A DNA stretch of 20,770 nucleotides, taken from CAZHJK01 sp964533275. GTDB taxonomy: Bacteria > Bacillota > Clostridia > Eubacteriales > Garciellaceae. The first letter of the stretch is position 1. Each line of letters begins with the position of its first letter. The notes beneath the pieces were generated by a model. It was not told the DNA's origin. It made no database searches and was given only the letters and a program-made list of their open reading frames with translations. This document shows, in pieces, positions 14,969-20,770 of the stretch. The stretch lies in assembly GCA_964533275.1 (NCBI GenBank), contig CAZHJK010000035.1:1-20770 (forward strand), written 5' to 3'. The translations under genes and the position numbers were made by a program.

Positions 14969-16870
14969 ATGGAATATTTAGCAGGAAAATTTGATGTTAT
15001 CGTTGTTGGTGGTGGACATGCAGGTTGTGAAGCTGCATTGGCTCCAGCTAGATTGGGTTATAAAACCCTTATGATTACTTTAAGCCTAGATGCAATTGCA
15101 CATTTACCATGTAATCCAGCTATCGGAGGTACAGGTAAAGGACACCTTGTTAGGGAAATTGATGCTCTAGGTGGGGAAATGGGTAAGAATATTGACAAAA
15201 CCTTTATTCAAAATCGAATGCTTAATACAGGTAAGGGTCCAGCGGTTCATTCTTTAAGGGCACAGGCTGATAAGGTAGAATACCAGCTTACTATGAAAAG
15301 GGTTTTAGAGGAACAGGAAAATTTAGTGGTAAAACAGAATGAAGCAACTAAGTTACTAGTAGACAATGGAATGATAAAGGGTGTACTTACTAAGACTGAA
15401 GGAGTTTTTGAGGCTAAGACTGTTATTCTTGCAACCGGCACATATCTTAGGGGTAAAATCTTTATTGGAGATGTTCATTATAGCGGAGGACCTAATGGAA
15501 TGATGGCTGCTGATAAACTTTCCTATGATTTATTGGATAAGGGAATTGATTTAATGCGTTTAAAAACAGGAACTCCTGCTAGAATTGATAAGAAAACTGT
15601 AGATTTTTCTAAGATGATTATTCAACCAGGGGATGAAAAAATAATTCCATTTTCCTTTACAAATGAAAATTTAGAAAAGGATCAGGTACCTTGTTATCTT
15701 ACCTACACAAATGATAGAACCCATCAGGTAATAAAGGATAATTTACATCGTTCACCATTATATGGTGGAGAGGTTGAGGGAATAGGACCAAGATATTGTC
15801 CATCGATTGAAGATAAGGTTGTTCGTTTTGCTGATAAACCGAGTCATCAAATATTTATTGAACCAGAGGGTTTAGGAACAAATGAACTATATGTTCAAGG
15901 TATGTCATCTAGTCTTCCAGAGGATGTTCAACTTCAGATGCTAAAAACTGTACCTGGATTAGAAAAGGTTGAAATGATGAGAACTGCATATGCTATTGAA
16001 TATGATAGCATTGATCCTATGCAGCTTAAACTTTCACTTGAATTAAAGAATATTAGTGGATTATTCTTAGCTGGGCAGATTAACGGGACTTCAGGCTATG
16101 AAGAAGCAGCTGCGCAGGGTATTATTTCAGGAATTAATGCAGTAAAACATATAAGGGGAGAAGAACCTTTAGTCTTAGATAGATCAGAAGCCTATATCGG
16201 TGTATTGATAGATGATATAGTTACGAAGGGTACAAAGGAGCCCTATAGAATGATGACTTCTAGGGCTGAGTATAGACTATTATTACGCCAAGATAACGCT
16301 GATCTTAGATTAACAAAAATCGGATATGAAATAGGTCTGATTAGTGAAGAAAGGTATAAAAAATTTCTTTATAAAAAGAGTGAAATTGAAGAAGAATTAG
16401 AGCGTCTAAAAAAGATAATGATTACACCTACAAAAGAGGTTCAAGAATTTCTTGTAGAGATTGGCAGCACAGCTATTAAAAGCGGTATAACCCTGCATGA
16501 TTTAATGAAACGACCCCAGGTAACATATAGTAATACAGAATTCCTTGATAAGGAAAGACCTAAGATCTCCGGGCAGGCAGCTGAGCAGGTGGATATTCAA
16601 ATAAAATATGAAGGTTATATTAAACGTCAATTAAGACAGGTGGAACAATTTAAAAAACTTGAAAATAAATATATTCCTATAGACATTAAATATGATGATA
16701 TTAAAGGAATAAGAATAGAGGCAAAACAAAAATTAGAGCAGGTTCGTCCCCTATCCCTTGGGCAAGCTTCTAGAATCTCAGGGGTTTCTCCGGCTGATAT
16801 TTCTGTGTTAATGATATATATGGAACAAATAAAAAGACAGAATTCAAAGGTGGAAGCAGAAGATGAATGA
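14969..16870 (+). CDS. mnmG: tRNA modification FAD enzyme MnmG (GidA)
   Basis: FAD- and NADH-dependent partner of MnmE. 633 residues, typical. The Rossmann FAD-binding motif is VVGGGHAGCEAALAPARLG (12-30) and the family signature CNPAIGGTGKGHLVREID follows; the C-terminal half carries GYEEAAAQGI and the helical MnmE-binding region. The ATG is 9 bp after mnmE, preceded by AGGAG, so the two are one operon. Its last eight bases overlap the start of rsmG. Confidence 0.98.
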   Translation: MEYLAGKFDVIVVGGGHAGCEAALAPARLGYKTLMITLSLDAIAHLPCNPAIGGTGKGHLVREIDALGGEMGKNIDKTFIQNRMLNTGKGPAVHSLRAQADKVEYQLTMKRVLEEQENLVVKQNEATKLLVDNGMIKGVLTKTEGVFEAKTVILATGTYLRGKIFIGDVHYSGGPNGMMAADKLSYDLLDKGIDLMRLKTGTPARIDKKTVDFSKMIIQPGDEKIIPFSFTNENLEKDQVPCYLTYTNDRTHQVIKDNLHRSPLYGGEVEGIGPRYCPSIEDKVVRFADKPSHQIFIEPEGLGTNELYVQGMSSSLPEDVQLQMLKTVPGLEKVEMMRTAYAIEYDSIDPMQLKLSLELKNISGLFLAGQINGTSGYEEAAAQGIISGINAVKHIRGEEPLVLDRSEAYIGVLIDDIVTKGTKEPYRMMTSRAEYRLLLRQDNADLRLTKIGYEIGLISEERYKKFLYKKSEIEEELERLKKIMITPTKEVQEFLVEIGSTAIKSGITLHDLMKRPQVTYSNTEFLDKERPKISGQAAEQVDIQIKYEGYIKRQLRQVEQFKKLENKYIPIDIKYDDIKGIRIEAKQKLEQVRPLSLGQASRISGVSPADISVLMIYMEQIKRQNSKVEAEDE

Positions 16871-17582
16871 TTTAGCACTATTAAGGGAGGGTTCAAAAGA
16901 ATTAGGCTTAACCTTAACTTCAAGTCAACTTAAACAACTTAAAGACTACAAGGATTATACACTTAAAATTAATAATTCCCTTAATCTAACCTCCATTGTA
17001 GATGATAAAGAATTTATAATTAAACATTTCCTTGATAGTTTTACTTTAAGTAGTATTTATGATTTTAGTGAAGTTAAAAGTGTTATGGATATGGGTACGG
17101 GAGCTGGTATACCAGGTATTCCAATGAAAATATTATATCCAGAAGTATCCTTTGTATTAGCAGACTCCCTAAATAAAAGGATTGGTTTTCTTAAGGATGT
17201 TGTTGATAAATTAAAGCTAGAAAAGATTGATTGTATCCATGGAAGAGCTGAAGAACTCGGCCAGGACATAAGATTCAGGGAATCATTTGATGTAGTTATA
17301 TCCAGAGCTGTTGCTAATTTAGCTGTTTTATCAGAATATTGCATTCCCTTCTTAAAGCTAAATGGGACCTTTCTGTGTTTAAAGGGCCCTAAGTATAAAG
17401 AAGAAATTCAAAAGGGAAAAGGAGCCATCTTAAAATTGGGAGGCAGCTTGGAAGGTGTAGAATCTATAAAGCTACCCTTTAGTGACATTACTCACTATAT
17501 ACTAATTATTAAAAAGATAAGACATACACCGACAAAATTCCCAAGAAAGCCTGGCAAACCGACTAAAAGCCCAATGAAATAG
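16863..17582 (+). CDS. rsmG: 16S rRNA (guanine-527 N7)-methyltransferase RsmG
   Basis: Methylates G527 in the 16S rRNA decoding-centre region; inactivation gives low-level streptomycin resistance in other bacteria. 239 residues. The SAM-binding loop MDMGTGAGIPG (75-85) and the family's NLTSIVDDKEFIIKHFLDSF (41-60) are visible. The C-terminal basic RKPGKPTKSP tail is usual in Bacillota. The ATG at 16863 overlaps the mnmG stop, so translational coupling is likely. The following gap to noc is 127-130 bp with no clear promoter that I can point to. Confidence 0.96.
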   Translation: MNDLALLREGSKELGLTLTSSQLKQLKDYKDYTLKINNSLNLTSIVDDKEFIIKHFLDSFTLSSIYDFSEVKSVMDMGTGAGIPGIPMKILYPEVSFVLADSLNKRIGFLKDVVDKLKLEKIDCIHGRAEELGQDIRFRESFDVVISRAVANLAVLSEYCIPFLKLNGTFLCLKGPKYKEEIQKGKGAILKLGGSLEGVESIKLPFSDITHYILIIKKIRHTPTKFPRKPGKPTKSPMK

Positions 17583-17712
17583 TTTGAATCAAAAAAAATG
17601 ACGAAGGAAAGTTTCTGAATATTAGAAATTATAGAAGGAACTAGGAGTTTAATATAGAATAATAACTATATACTTAACTAGGGAATTTTTAAAAGTTGAG
17701 AGGAATGATTTG

Positions 17713-18531
17713 ATGAAAGCAAGTGCTATATCAAGAGAAATTGAAAATATATCTGTAGGGAATATTAGACCAAATCCTTATCAGCCAAGAAAATATTTCA
17801 ATCAAGCTGCTATTGAAGAATTAGCAGTTTCTATTGAAAACTATGGTATATTGCAGCCCCTGAGTGTAAGAAAAATCGGGGAAACAAACTATGAATTAGT
17901 AGCTGGAGAGAGACGATTAAGAGCTGCAAAACTATTAGGTTTAGAAACGGTACCTTCAATAATTGTAGAAATAGTAGAACAGGACTCTGCTGTATTAGCA
18001 CTTATAGAGAATATACAAAGGGAGGATCTAAATTATATAGAGGAAGCAATTAGTTACAATCATTTAATTAATGACCATGGATTAACCCAAGAAGAAATTG
18101 CAAAAAAAGTTGGGAAAACACAATCAACCATAGCCAACAAACTAAGGCTTCTTCGTTTAAGTGATCATGTAAAAAAAACATTGATTGACGAATCCCTATC
18201 CGAAAGACATGCCCGTGCTTTACTTCGCTTACCTGATGAAGAGTTACAAATAGAAATTTTAAAAAAGGTATTAGATAACAATATGACAGTTAAGAAAACC
18301 GAAGAGCTTATTGAAAAAACAAGGCATAAATTAATGGAAGTAAATAACCATACGGGAGATAAAAGAAAGAGATCAAGGGCAAAGGTAAAAAGCTATATTA
18401 ATTTTAGAATCTATATAAACACTATAAAAAATGCTTTCCAAGAAATAAAAAAATCAGGGATAAACGCTACCTTTGAGCAAAAAGATTATAATGATTATAC
18501 AGAAATAAGAATTAGATTACCAAAGAACTAA
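17713..18531 (+). CDS. noc: Nucleoid occlusion / ParB-like protein Noc
   Basis: ParB-family DNA-binding CTPase; in B. subtilis Noc blocks septum formation over the nucleoid. 272 residues from ATG 17713 (TTG 17710 would add one codon; GAGAGGA precedes both). ParB N-terminal domain about 15-110 with GERRLRAAKLLG and the CTP-binding ENIQREDLNYIEEA; HTH about 135-160 in LTQEEIAKKVGKTQSTIANK, followed by the Noc-like SERHARALLRLPDEE; C-terminal dimerisation region after about 210. The N-terminus is short and lacks the membrane-targeting amphipathic helix of B. subtilis Noc. Neighbourhood (rsmG-noc-parA-parB) supports Noc rather than a plasmid ParB. No consensus Noc-binding sites were found in this window. 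Confidence 0.85.
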   Translation: MKASAISREIENISVGNIRPNPYQPRKYFNQAAIEELAVSIENYGILQPLSVRKIGETNYELVAGERRLRAAKLLGLETVPSIIVEIVEQDSAVLALIENIQREDLNYIEEAISYNHLINDHGLTQEEIAKKVGKTQSTIANKLRLLRLSDHVKKTLIDESLSERHARALLRLPDEELQIEILKKVLDNNMTVKKTEELIEKTRHKLMEVNNHTGDKRKRSRAKVKSYINFRIYINTIKNAFQEIKKSGINATFEQKDYNDYTEIRIRLPKN

Positions 18532-18596
18532 TATGTTATTTATATAGTGCATATTCATTAATTGAGATTATAACTACATAGGTTTTATAATATTTT

Positions 18597-18629
18597 AAAA
18601 ATGATGTTTCACGTGAAACATCATTTTTT
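18597..18629 (+). terminator. Palindrome/T-tract around parS, terminator-like
   Basis: AAAAATGATGTTTC and its complement form 14-bp arms around ACGT, followed by TTTTTT, 66 bp after the noc stop. Sequence alone fits an intrinsic terminator for noc; whether it works while ParB is bound is unknown. A run of A on the other side would let it act in both directions. Confidence 0.6.
18605..18620. promoter_or_regulatory. parS centromere site
   Basis: TGTTTCACGTGAAACA, a perfect 16-bp parS of the Bacillota consensus. It sits inside a longer 32-bp perfect palindrome (18597-18628). ParB is expected to load here and spread. Confidence 0.97.
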
Positions 18630-18665
18630 ATTGAAATTTATATAAAAACAATCTAATAATCTAAT

Positions 18666-18686
18666 TATATGATAAAATAGAATAAA
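18666..18686 (+). repeat. 21-bp direct repeat upstream of parA, copy 1
   Basis: Starts TATATGATAAAATAG and is identical for 21 bases to 18814-18834, 148 bp downstream. Two bases later comes GGGGG. It contains TATGAT/GATAAA words that resemble a -10 box, so each copy may be a promoter core. Confidence 0.8.
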
Positions 18687-18728
18687 TTGGGGGTTTGCAT
18701 CTCTTGAAGCGGGAATAAAGGACGACCT

Positions 18729-18791
18729 ATGGGATATTTGTTAAATACAAAGAAATATAAAACAAGCTTTAAAATATGCCAAGCTGTATAA
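18729..18791 (+). CDS. Possible 20-residue leader peptide
   Basis: ATG at 18729 with AAAGGA six bases before it, 20 codons and a TAA. Four lysines occur (residues 8, 9, 11 and 15) and the peptide begins MGYLLNTK. I do not recognise it. It is so short that chance is a real explanation; a structured leader RNA is equally possible, since CAUCUC-type bases at 18699-18704 can pair with GGGAUA downstream. Confidence 0.2.
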   Translation: MGYLLNTKKYKTSFKICQAV

Positions 18792-18813
18792 AAGATTAAT
18801 ATAACAACACGTA

Positions 18814-18834
18814 TATATGATAAAATAGAATAAA
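18814..18834 (+). repeat. 21-bp direct repeat upstream of parA, copy 2
   Basis: Exact copy of 18666-18686, ending 17 bp before the parA start, with the parA ribosome site GGGGGTG following at 18838-18844. Confidence 0.8.
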
Positions 18835-18851
18835 ATAGGGGGTGTGAAAAT

Positions 18852-19631
18852 TTGTCTAAAATAATAGCTATTTTTAACCAAAAGGGGGGCGTTGGAAAAA
18901 CAACAACCAATATTAATTTAGCTTCTGCTTTAGGATTACTAGGGAAAACTGTCCTGGCTTTAGATATTGACCCGCAGGGAAATACCACTAGTGGACTAGG
19001 GGTTAATAAGAAATCTTTGGAAAATAGTATTTATAATGTCCTTATCGATAGGGTAGATGCAAAAAATGCAATAATGGATACATCATTTAAAAACTTAGAT
19101 TTATTACCCTCTACAGTTGAGTTGGCAGGGGCAGAAATAGAATTAACATCTAGCATGCAAAGGGAACTAATATTAAAAAATAGTATTGAAGATATAAGGG
19201 ATGATTATGATTACATATTTATAGATTGCCCACCATCATTAGGATTATTAACAATAAATGCATTGGCTGCTGCAGATAGTGTTTTAATACCTATACAATG
19301 TGAATACTATGCCCTGGAAGGGGTTAGTATGTTAATGAACACAATTCAGCTGGTAAAAAAGGGGCTGAATCCTGATTTAACTATTGAAGGTGTTGTTTTA
19401 AGTATGTTTGACGGCAGAAATAATCTATCAATTCAAGTTGTTGATGAAGTCAAGAAATATTTTAGGGGTAAGGTCTATACTACTCTAATTCCTAGGAATG
19501 TACGTCTAGCGGAGGCACCTAGTTTTGGGCTGCCGATAATGGAATATGATGAAAAATCCCGGGGTGCGGAGGCATATAAGGATCTTGCTGATGAATTTAT
19601 AGAATATGAAGAGGATGAGGATGGTGAATAA
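18852..19631 (+). CDS. parA: ParA/Soj chromosome-partitioning ATPase
   Basis: ATP-dependent DNA-binding partner of ParB; in B. subtilis Soj also regulates DnaA. 259 residues from a TTG start; GGGGGTG lies about 7 bases upstream and no in-frame ATG precedes KGGVGKTT. Deviant Walker A KGGVGKTT (11-18) has signature Lys11, the Gly12 hinge and catalytic Lys16. Walker A' DIDPQGNTTSGLG (38-50, Asp40) and DCPPSLGLLTINAL (Walker B) follow. The C-terminal tail YEEDEDGE is acidic. Only one base separates it from parB. Confidence 0.95.
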   Translation: MSKIIAIFNQKGGVGKTTTNINLASALGLLGKTVLALDIDPQGNTTSGLGVNKKSLENSIYNVLIDRVDAKNAIMDTSFKNLDLLPSTVELAGAEIELTSSMQRELILKNSIEDIRDDYDYIFIDCPPSLGLLTINALAAADSVLIPIQCEYYALEGVSMLMNTIQLVKKGLNPDLTIEGVVLSMFDGRNNLSIQVVDEVKKYFRGKVYTTLIPRNVRLAEAPSFGLPIMEYDEKSRGAEAYKDLADEFIEYEEDEDGE

Positions 19632-19632
19632 A

Positions 19633-20472
19633 ATGGCTAAAAGGGGTTTAGGAAAAGGGCTACAAGCTCTTATACCAGAAACCGAGGAGGAGAAGGGGGA
19701 TAGTCTTAATATTCAGATTAAGGATATTCATCCTAATCAATATCAACCAAGGAAGGAATTCGATCAGGAAAAACTTTCAGAGTTAGCAATATCAATTGAG
19801 GAACATGGACTTATACAACCTATAATAGTATCCCCAGCAAAAAAAGGATATCAAATAGTTGCAGGTGAAAGAAGATGGCGAGCAGCTAATATGATAGGAC
19901 TTGAAAACATACCAGCTATTGTAAGGGAGTATTCAGAGCAAGAGCTTATGGAAATTGCATTAATAGAAAATCTTCAAAGAGAAGATTTAAATATAATTGA
20001 AGAAGCTAATGCTTACAAACAATTAATCGATCAATTTAAACTCACTCAAGAACAAATAGCTGAAAGACTAGGGAAAAGTAGAACTCTAATAACTAATACC
20101 CTTAGATTACTAAATCTTTCCCAGGAATTACAGGATTTAATAAAAAACAATCAAATATCTGCAGGACATGGAAGAGCCTTATTAGCGGAAGATAATATAA
20201 ATAAGAGAAAATTCCTTGCAAAAAAAACTATAGAAGATAAACTTTCTGTGCGAGACTTAGAAAAGATAGTTAAGGATTCGAAAGCTGAGAAAAAAACCAA
20301 GAAGAAGTCTAATATAAAATCAAATATCTATATAGAATTAGAAGATAATCTTCAAAGATTTTTAGGAACCAAAGTAAGTATAAACAATAAGAATAAAAAG
20401 GGAAAAATAGAGATAGAGTATTACTCAGAGGAAGATCTGGATAGAATTTATGAAGTTATAATAAAGCAATAA
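19633..20472 (+). CDS. parB: ParB/Spo0J chromosome-partitioning protein
   Basis: CTP-dependent clamp that loads at parS, spreads and recruits SMC. 279 residues from ATG 19633 (MAKRGLGKGLQALIP, the family start and ParA-stimulating LGKGL motif). Upstream in-frame starts (19606, 19615, 19621, GTG 19624) overlap parA and would add up to nine residues; the homologues do not have these. ParB-N domain about 25-110 with GERRWRAA (78-85) and ENLQRED (112-118), HTH about 138-160 (LTQEQIAERLGKSRTLI), and C-terminal dimerisation domain ending KKGKIEIEYYSEEDLDRI. Second ParB-family gene of the window, alongside noc. Confidence 0.97.
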   Translation: MAKRGLGKGLQALIPETEEEKGDSLNIQIKDIHPNQYQPRKEFDQEKLSELAISIEEHGLIQPIIVSPAKKGYQIVAGERRWRAANMIGLENIPAIVREYSEQELMEIALIENLQREDLNIIEEANAYKQLIDQFKLTQEQIAERLGKSRTLITNTLRLLNLSQELQDLIKNNQISAGHGRALLAEDNINKRKFLAKKTIEDKLSVRDLEKIVKDSKAEKKTKKKSNIKSNIYIELEDNLQRFLGTKVSINNKNKKGKIEIEYYSEEDLDRIYEVIIKQ

Positions 20473-20583
20473 AAAATAAAAGAGTAGCAAAAATGTTTCA
20501 CATGAAACAATAGCTAAAAGTATCAATAACAATTTTCTATTGTAGCATATAAGATAAATTATGCGTCGTTGGATGTATATTAA
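20473..20583. other. Non-coding stretch between parB and the foldback element
   Basis: 111 AT-rich bases holding the variant parS and otherwise nothing recognisable; no terminator for parB is obvious beyond that palindromic site. Confidence 0.6.
20494..20509. promoter_or_regulatory. Variant parS site
   Basis: TGTTTCACATGAAACA, 15 of 16 matches to the site at 18605-18620 (G to A at the ninth position). It lies 21 bp after the parB stop. A second origin-proximal parS is usual. Confidence 0.8.
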
Positions 20584-20770
20584 TAAATAAAATTACACTT
20601 TCCTCCGGTGGCATTGATGGATAATACCAGCAATTCATTCCAATGTAAATTCTAAAGCTTGGGGAACTCGCTTCGCTCAAACAACCCAAGCTTCTTAACG
20701 AATTTACATTTCCACTCATTGGGTATTATGACCATCAGCTGCCAAGTCGTCACTTTGTAAGTTTTATTTA
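20584..20770. mobile_element. Long foldback (MITE-like) element, cut by window edge
   Basis: Imperfect arms pair along most of the stretch: TAAATAAAA (20584-20592) with TTTTATTTA (20762-20770); GGCA/TGCC (20610/20740); TGATGG/CCATCA (20615/20732); ATAATACC/GGTATTAT (20621/20722); AATGTAAATTC/GAATTTACATT (20642/20700); AAGCTTGGG/CCCAAGCTT (20655/20685). The tip GAACTCGCTTCGCTCAAACA includes GCGAAGC on the minus strand. No transposase is present. A small mobile element or large intergenic palindrome is inferred; since the right arm reaches the window end, the true boundary is unknown. The 60-codon minus-strand frame within it is a shadow. Confidence 0.6.

Larger units (their letters stand above)
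18532..18851 (+). other. noc-parA spacer
   Basis: 320 bases without a confident gene. Contents in order: an AT-rich stretch; the parS/terminator palindrome at 18597-18629; a 21-bp motif at 18666-18686 followed by GGGGG; a stretch of distinct composition (18694-18790) that may be a leader RNA or carry a 20-codon mini-ORF at 18729-18791; and an exact second copy of the 21-bp motif at 18814-18834, again followed closely by GGGGG, which serves as the parA ribosome site. Confidence 0.65.

Noticed and set aside
14365..14970. 201-codon minus-strand frame inside mnmE
   Set aside because: Antisense to the conserved MnmE GTPase and C-terminal coding sequence; Ser/Ile-rich, as expected for a shadow.
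18665..18988. 107-codon minus-strand frame across the parA start and its leader
   Set aside because: Antisense to the conserved ParA Walker A region, no recognisable domain.
19606..19632. ParB start upstream at 19606-19624
   Set aside because: All those starts overlap parA; homologues begin at MAKxGLGKG, corresponding to 19633.
20537..20719. 60-codon minus-strand frame at the right edge
   Set aside because: Lies across the foldback arms; base pairing explains the sequence better than coding.

Overview
This window is the chromosomal replication-origin region of a low-GC, Gram-positive anaerobe-like bacterium (Bacillota). The AT-rich composition and strong GGAGG-type ribosome binding sites support this. 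So does the gene order parB-parA-noc-rsmG-mnmG-mnmE-jag-yidC-yidD-rnpA-rpmH | oriC | dnaA-dnaN-yaaA-recF-remB-gyrB-gyrA. That is the ancestral Bacillus/Clostridium origin layout, seen here with dnaA on the minus strand. A clostridial host (Clostridia, possibly a Tissierellales/Alkaliphilus-like lineage) is my best guess, from protein style and the short YidC without a lipoprotein signal; the species cannot be read from the sequence.

Layout. Positions 1-544 are non-coding and rich in short repeats. A solitary rpe (545-1180, minus) is bracketed by two nearly identical 27-bp direct repeats. The minus-strand block gyrA, gyrB, remB, recF, yaaA, dnaN and dnaA occupies 1433-10443. The origin is bipartite. 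One DnaA-box cluster lies upstream of dnaA (about 10466-10973). The second lies between dnaA and dnaN (8859-9108) and carries a TAG-repeat (DnaA-trio) element next to an AT-rich unwinding tract. From 11144 to 20472 the plus strand carries rpmH, rnpA, yidD, yidC, jag, mnmE, mnmG, rsmG, noc, parA and parB. A near-canonical parS lies in the noc-parA gap and a variant parS follows parB. The window ends inside a long foldback (inverted-repeat) element. All genes point away from oriC, so they are transcribed in the direction of replication.

How the genes fit together. DnaA opens oriC, DnaN clamps the polymerase, RecF/YaaA and gyrase support fork repair and topology, and ParA/ParB/parS and Noc organise the new origins. 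RpmH, RnpA, YidD/YidC and Jag supply ribosome, RNase P, membrane-insertion and RNA-binding functions. MnmE/MnmG modify tRNA and RsmG methylates 16S rRNA.

I see no phage, defence, toxin or secondary-metabolite system here, no rRNA or tRNA and no CRISPR array. The unusual material is in the intergenic spaces: degenerate 7-bp-periodic repeat tracts in several gaps, a repeat pair around rpe, a parS site embedded in a terminator-like palindrome, a duplicated 21-bp motif before parA with a possible leader RNA or mini-ORF, and the foldback element at the right edge.
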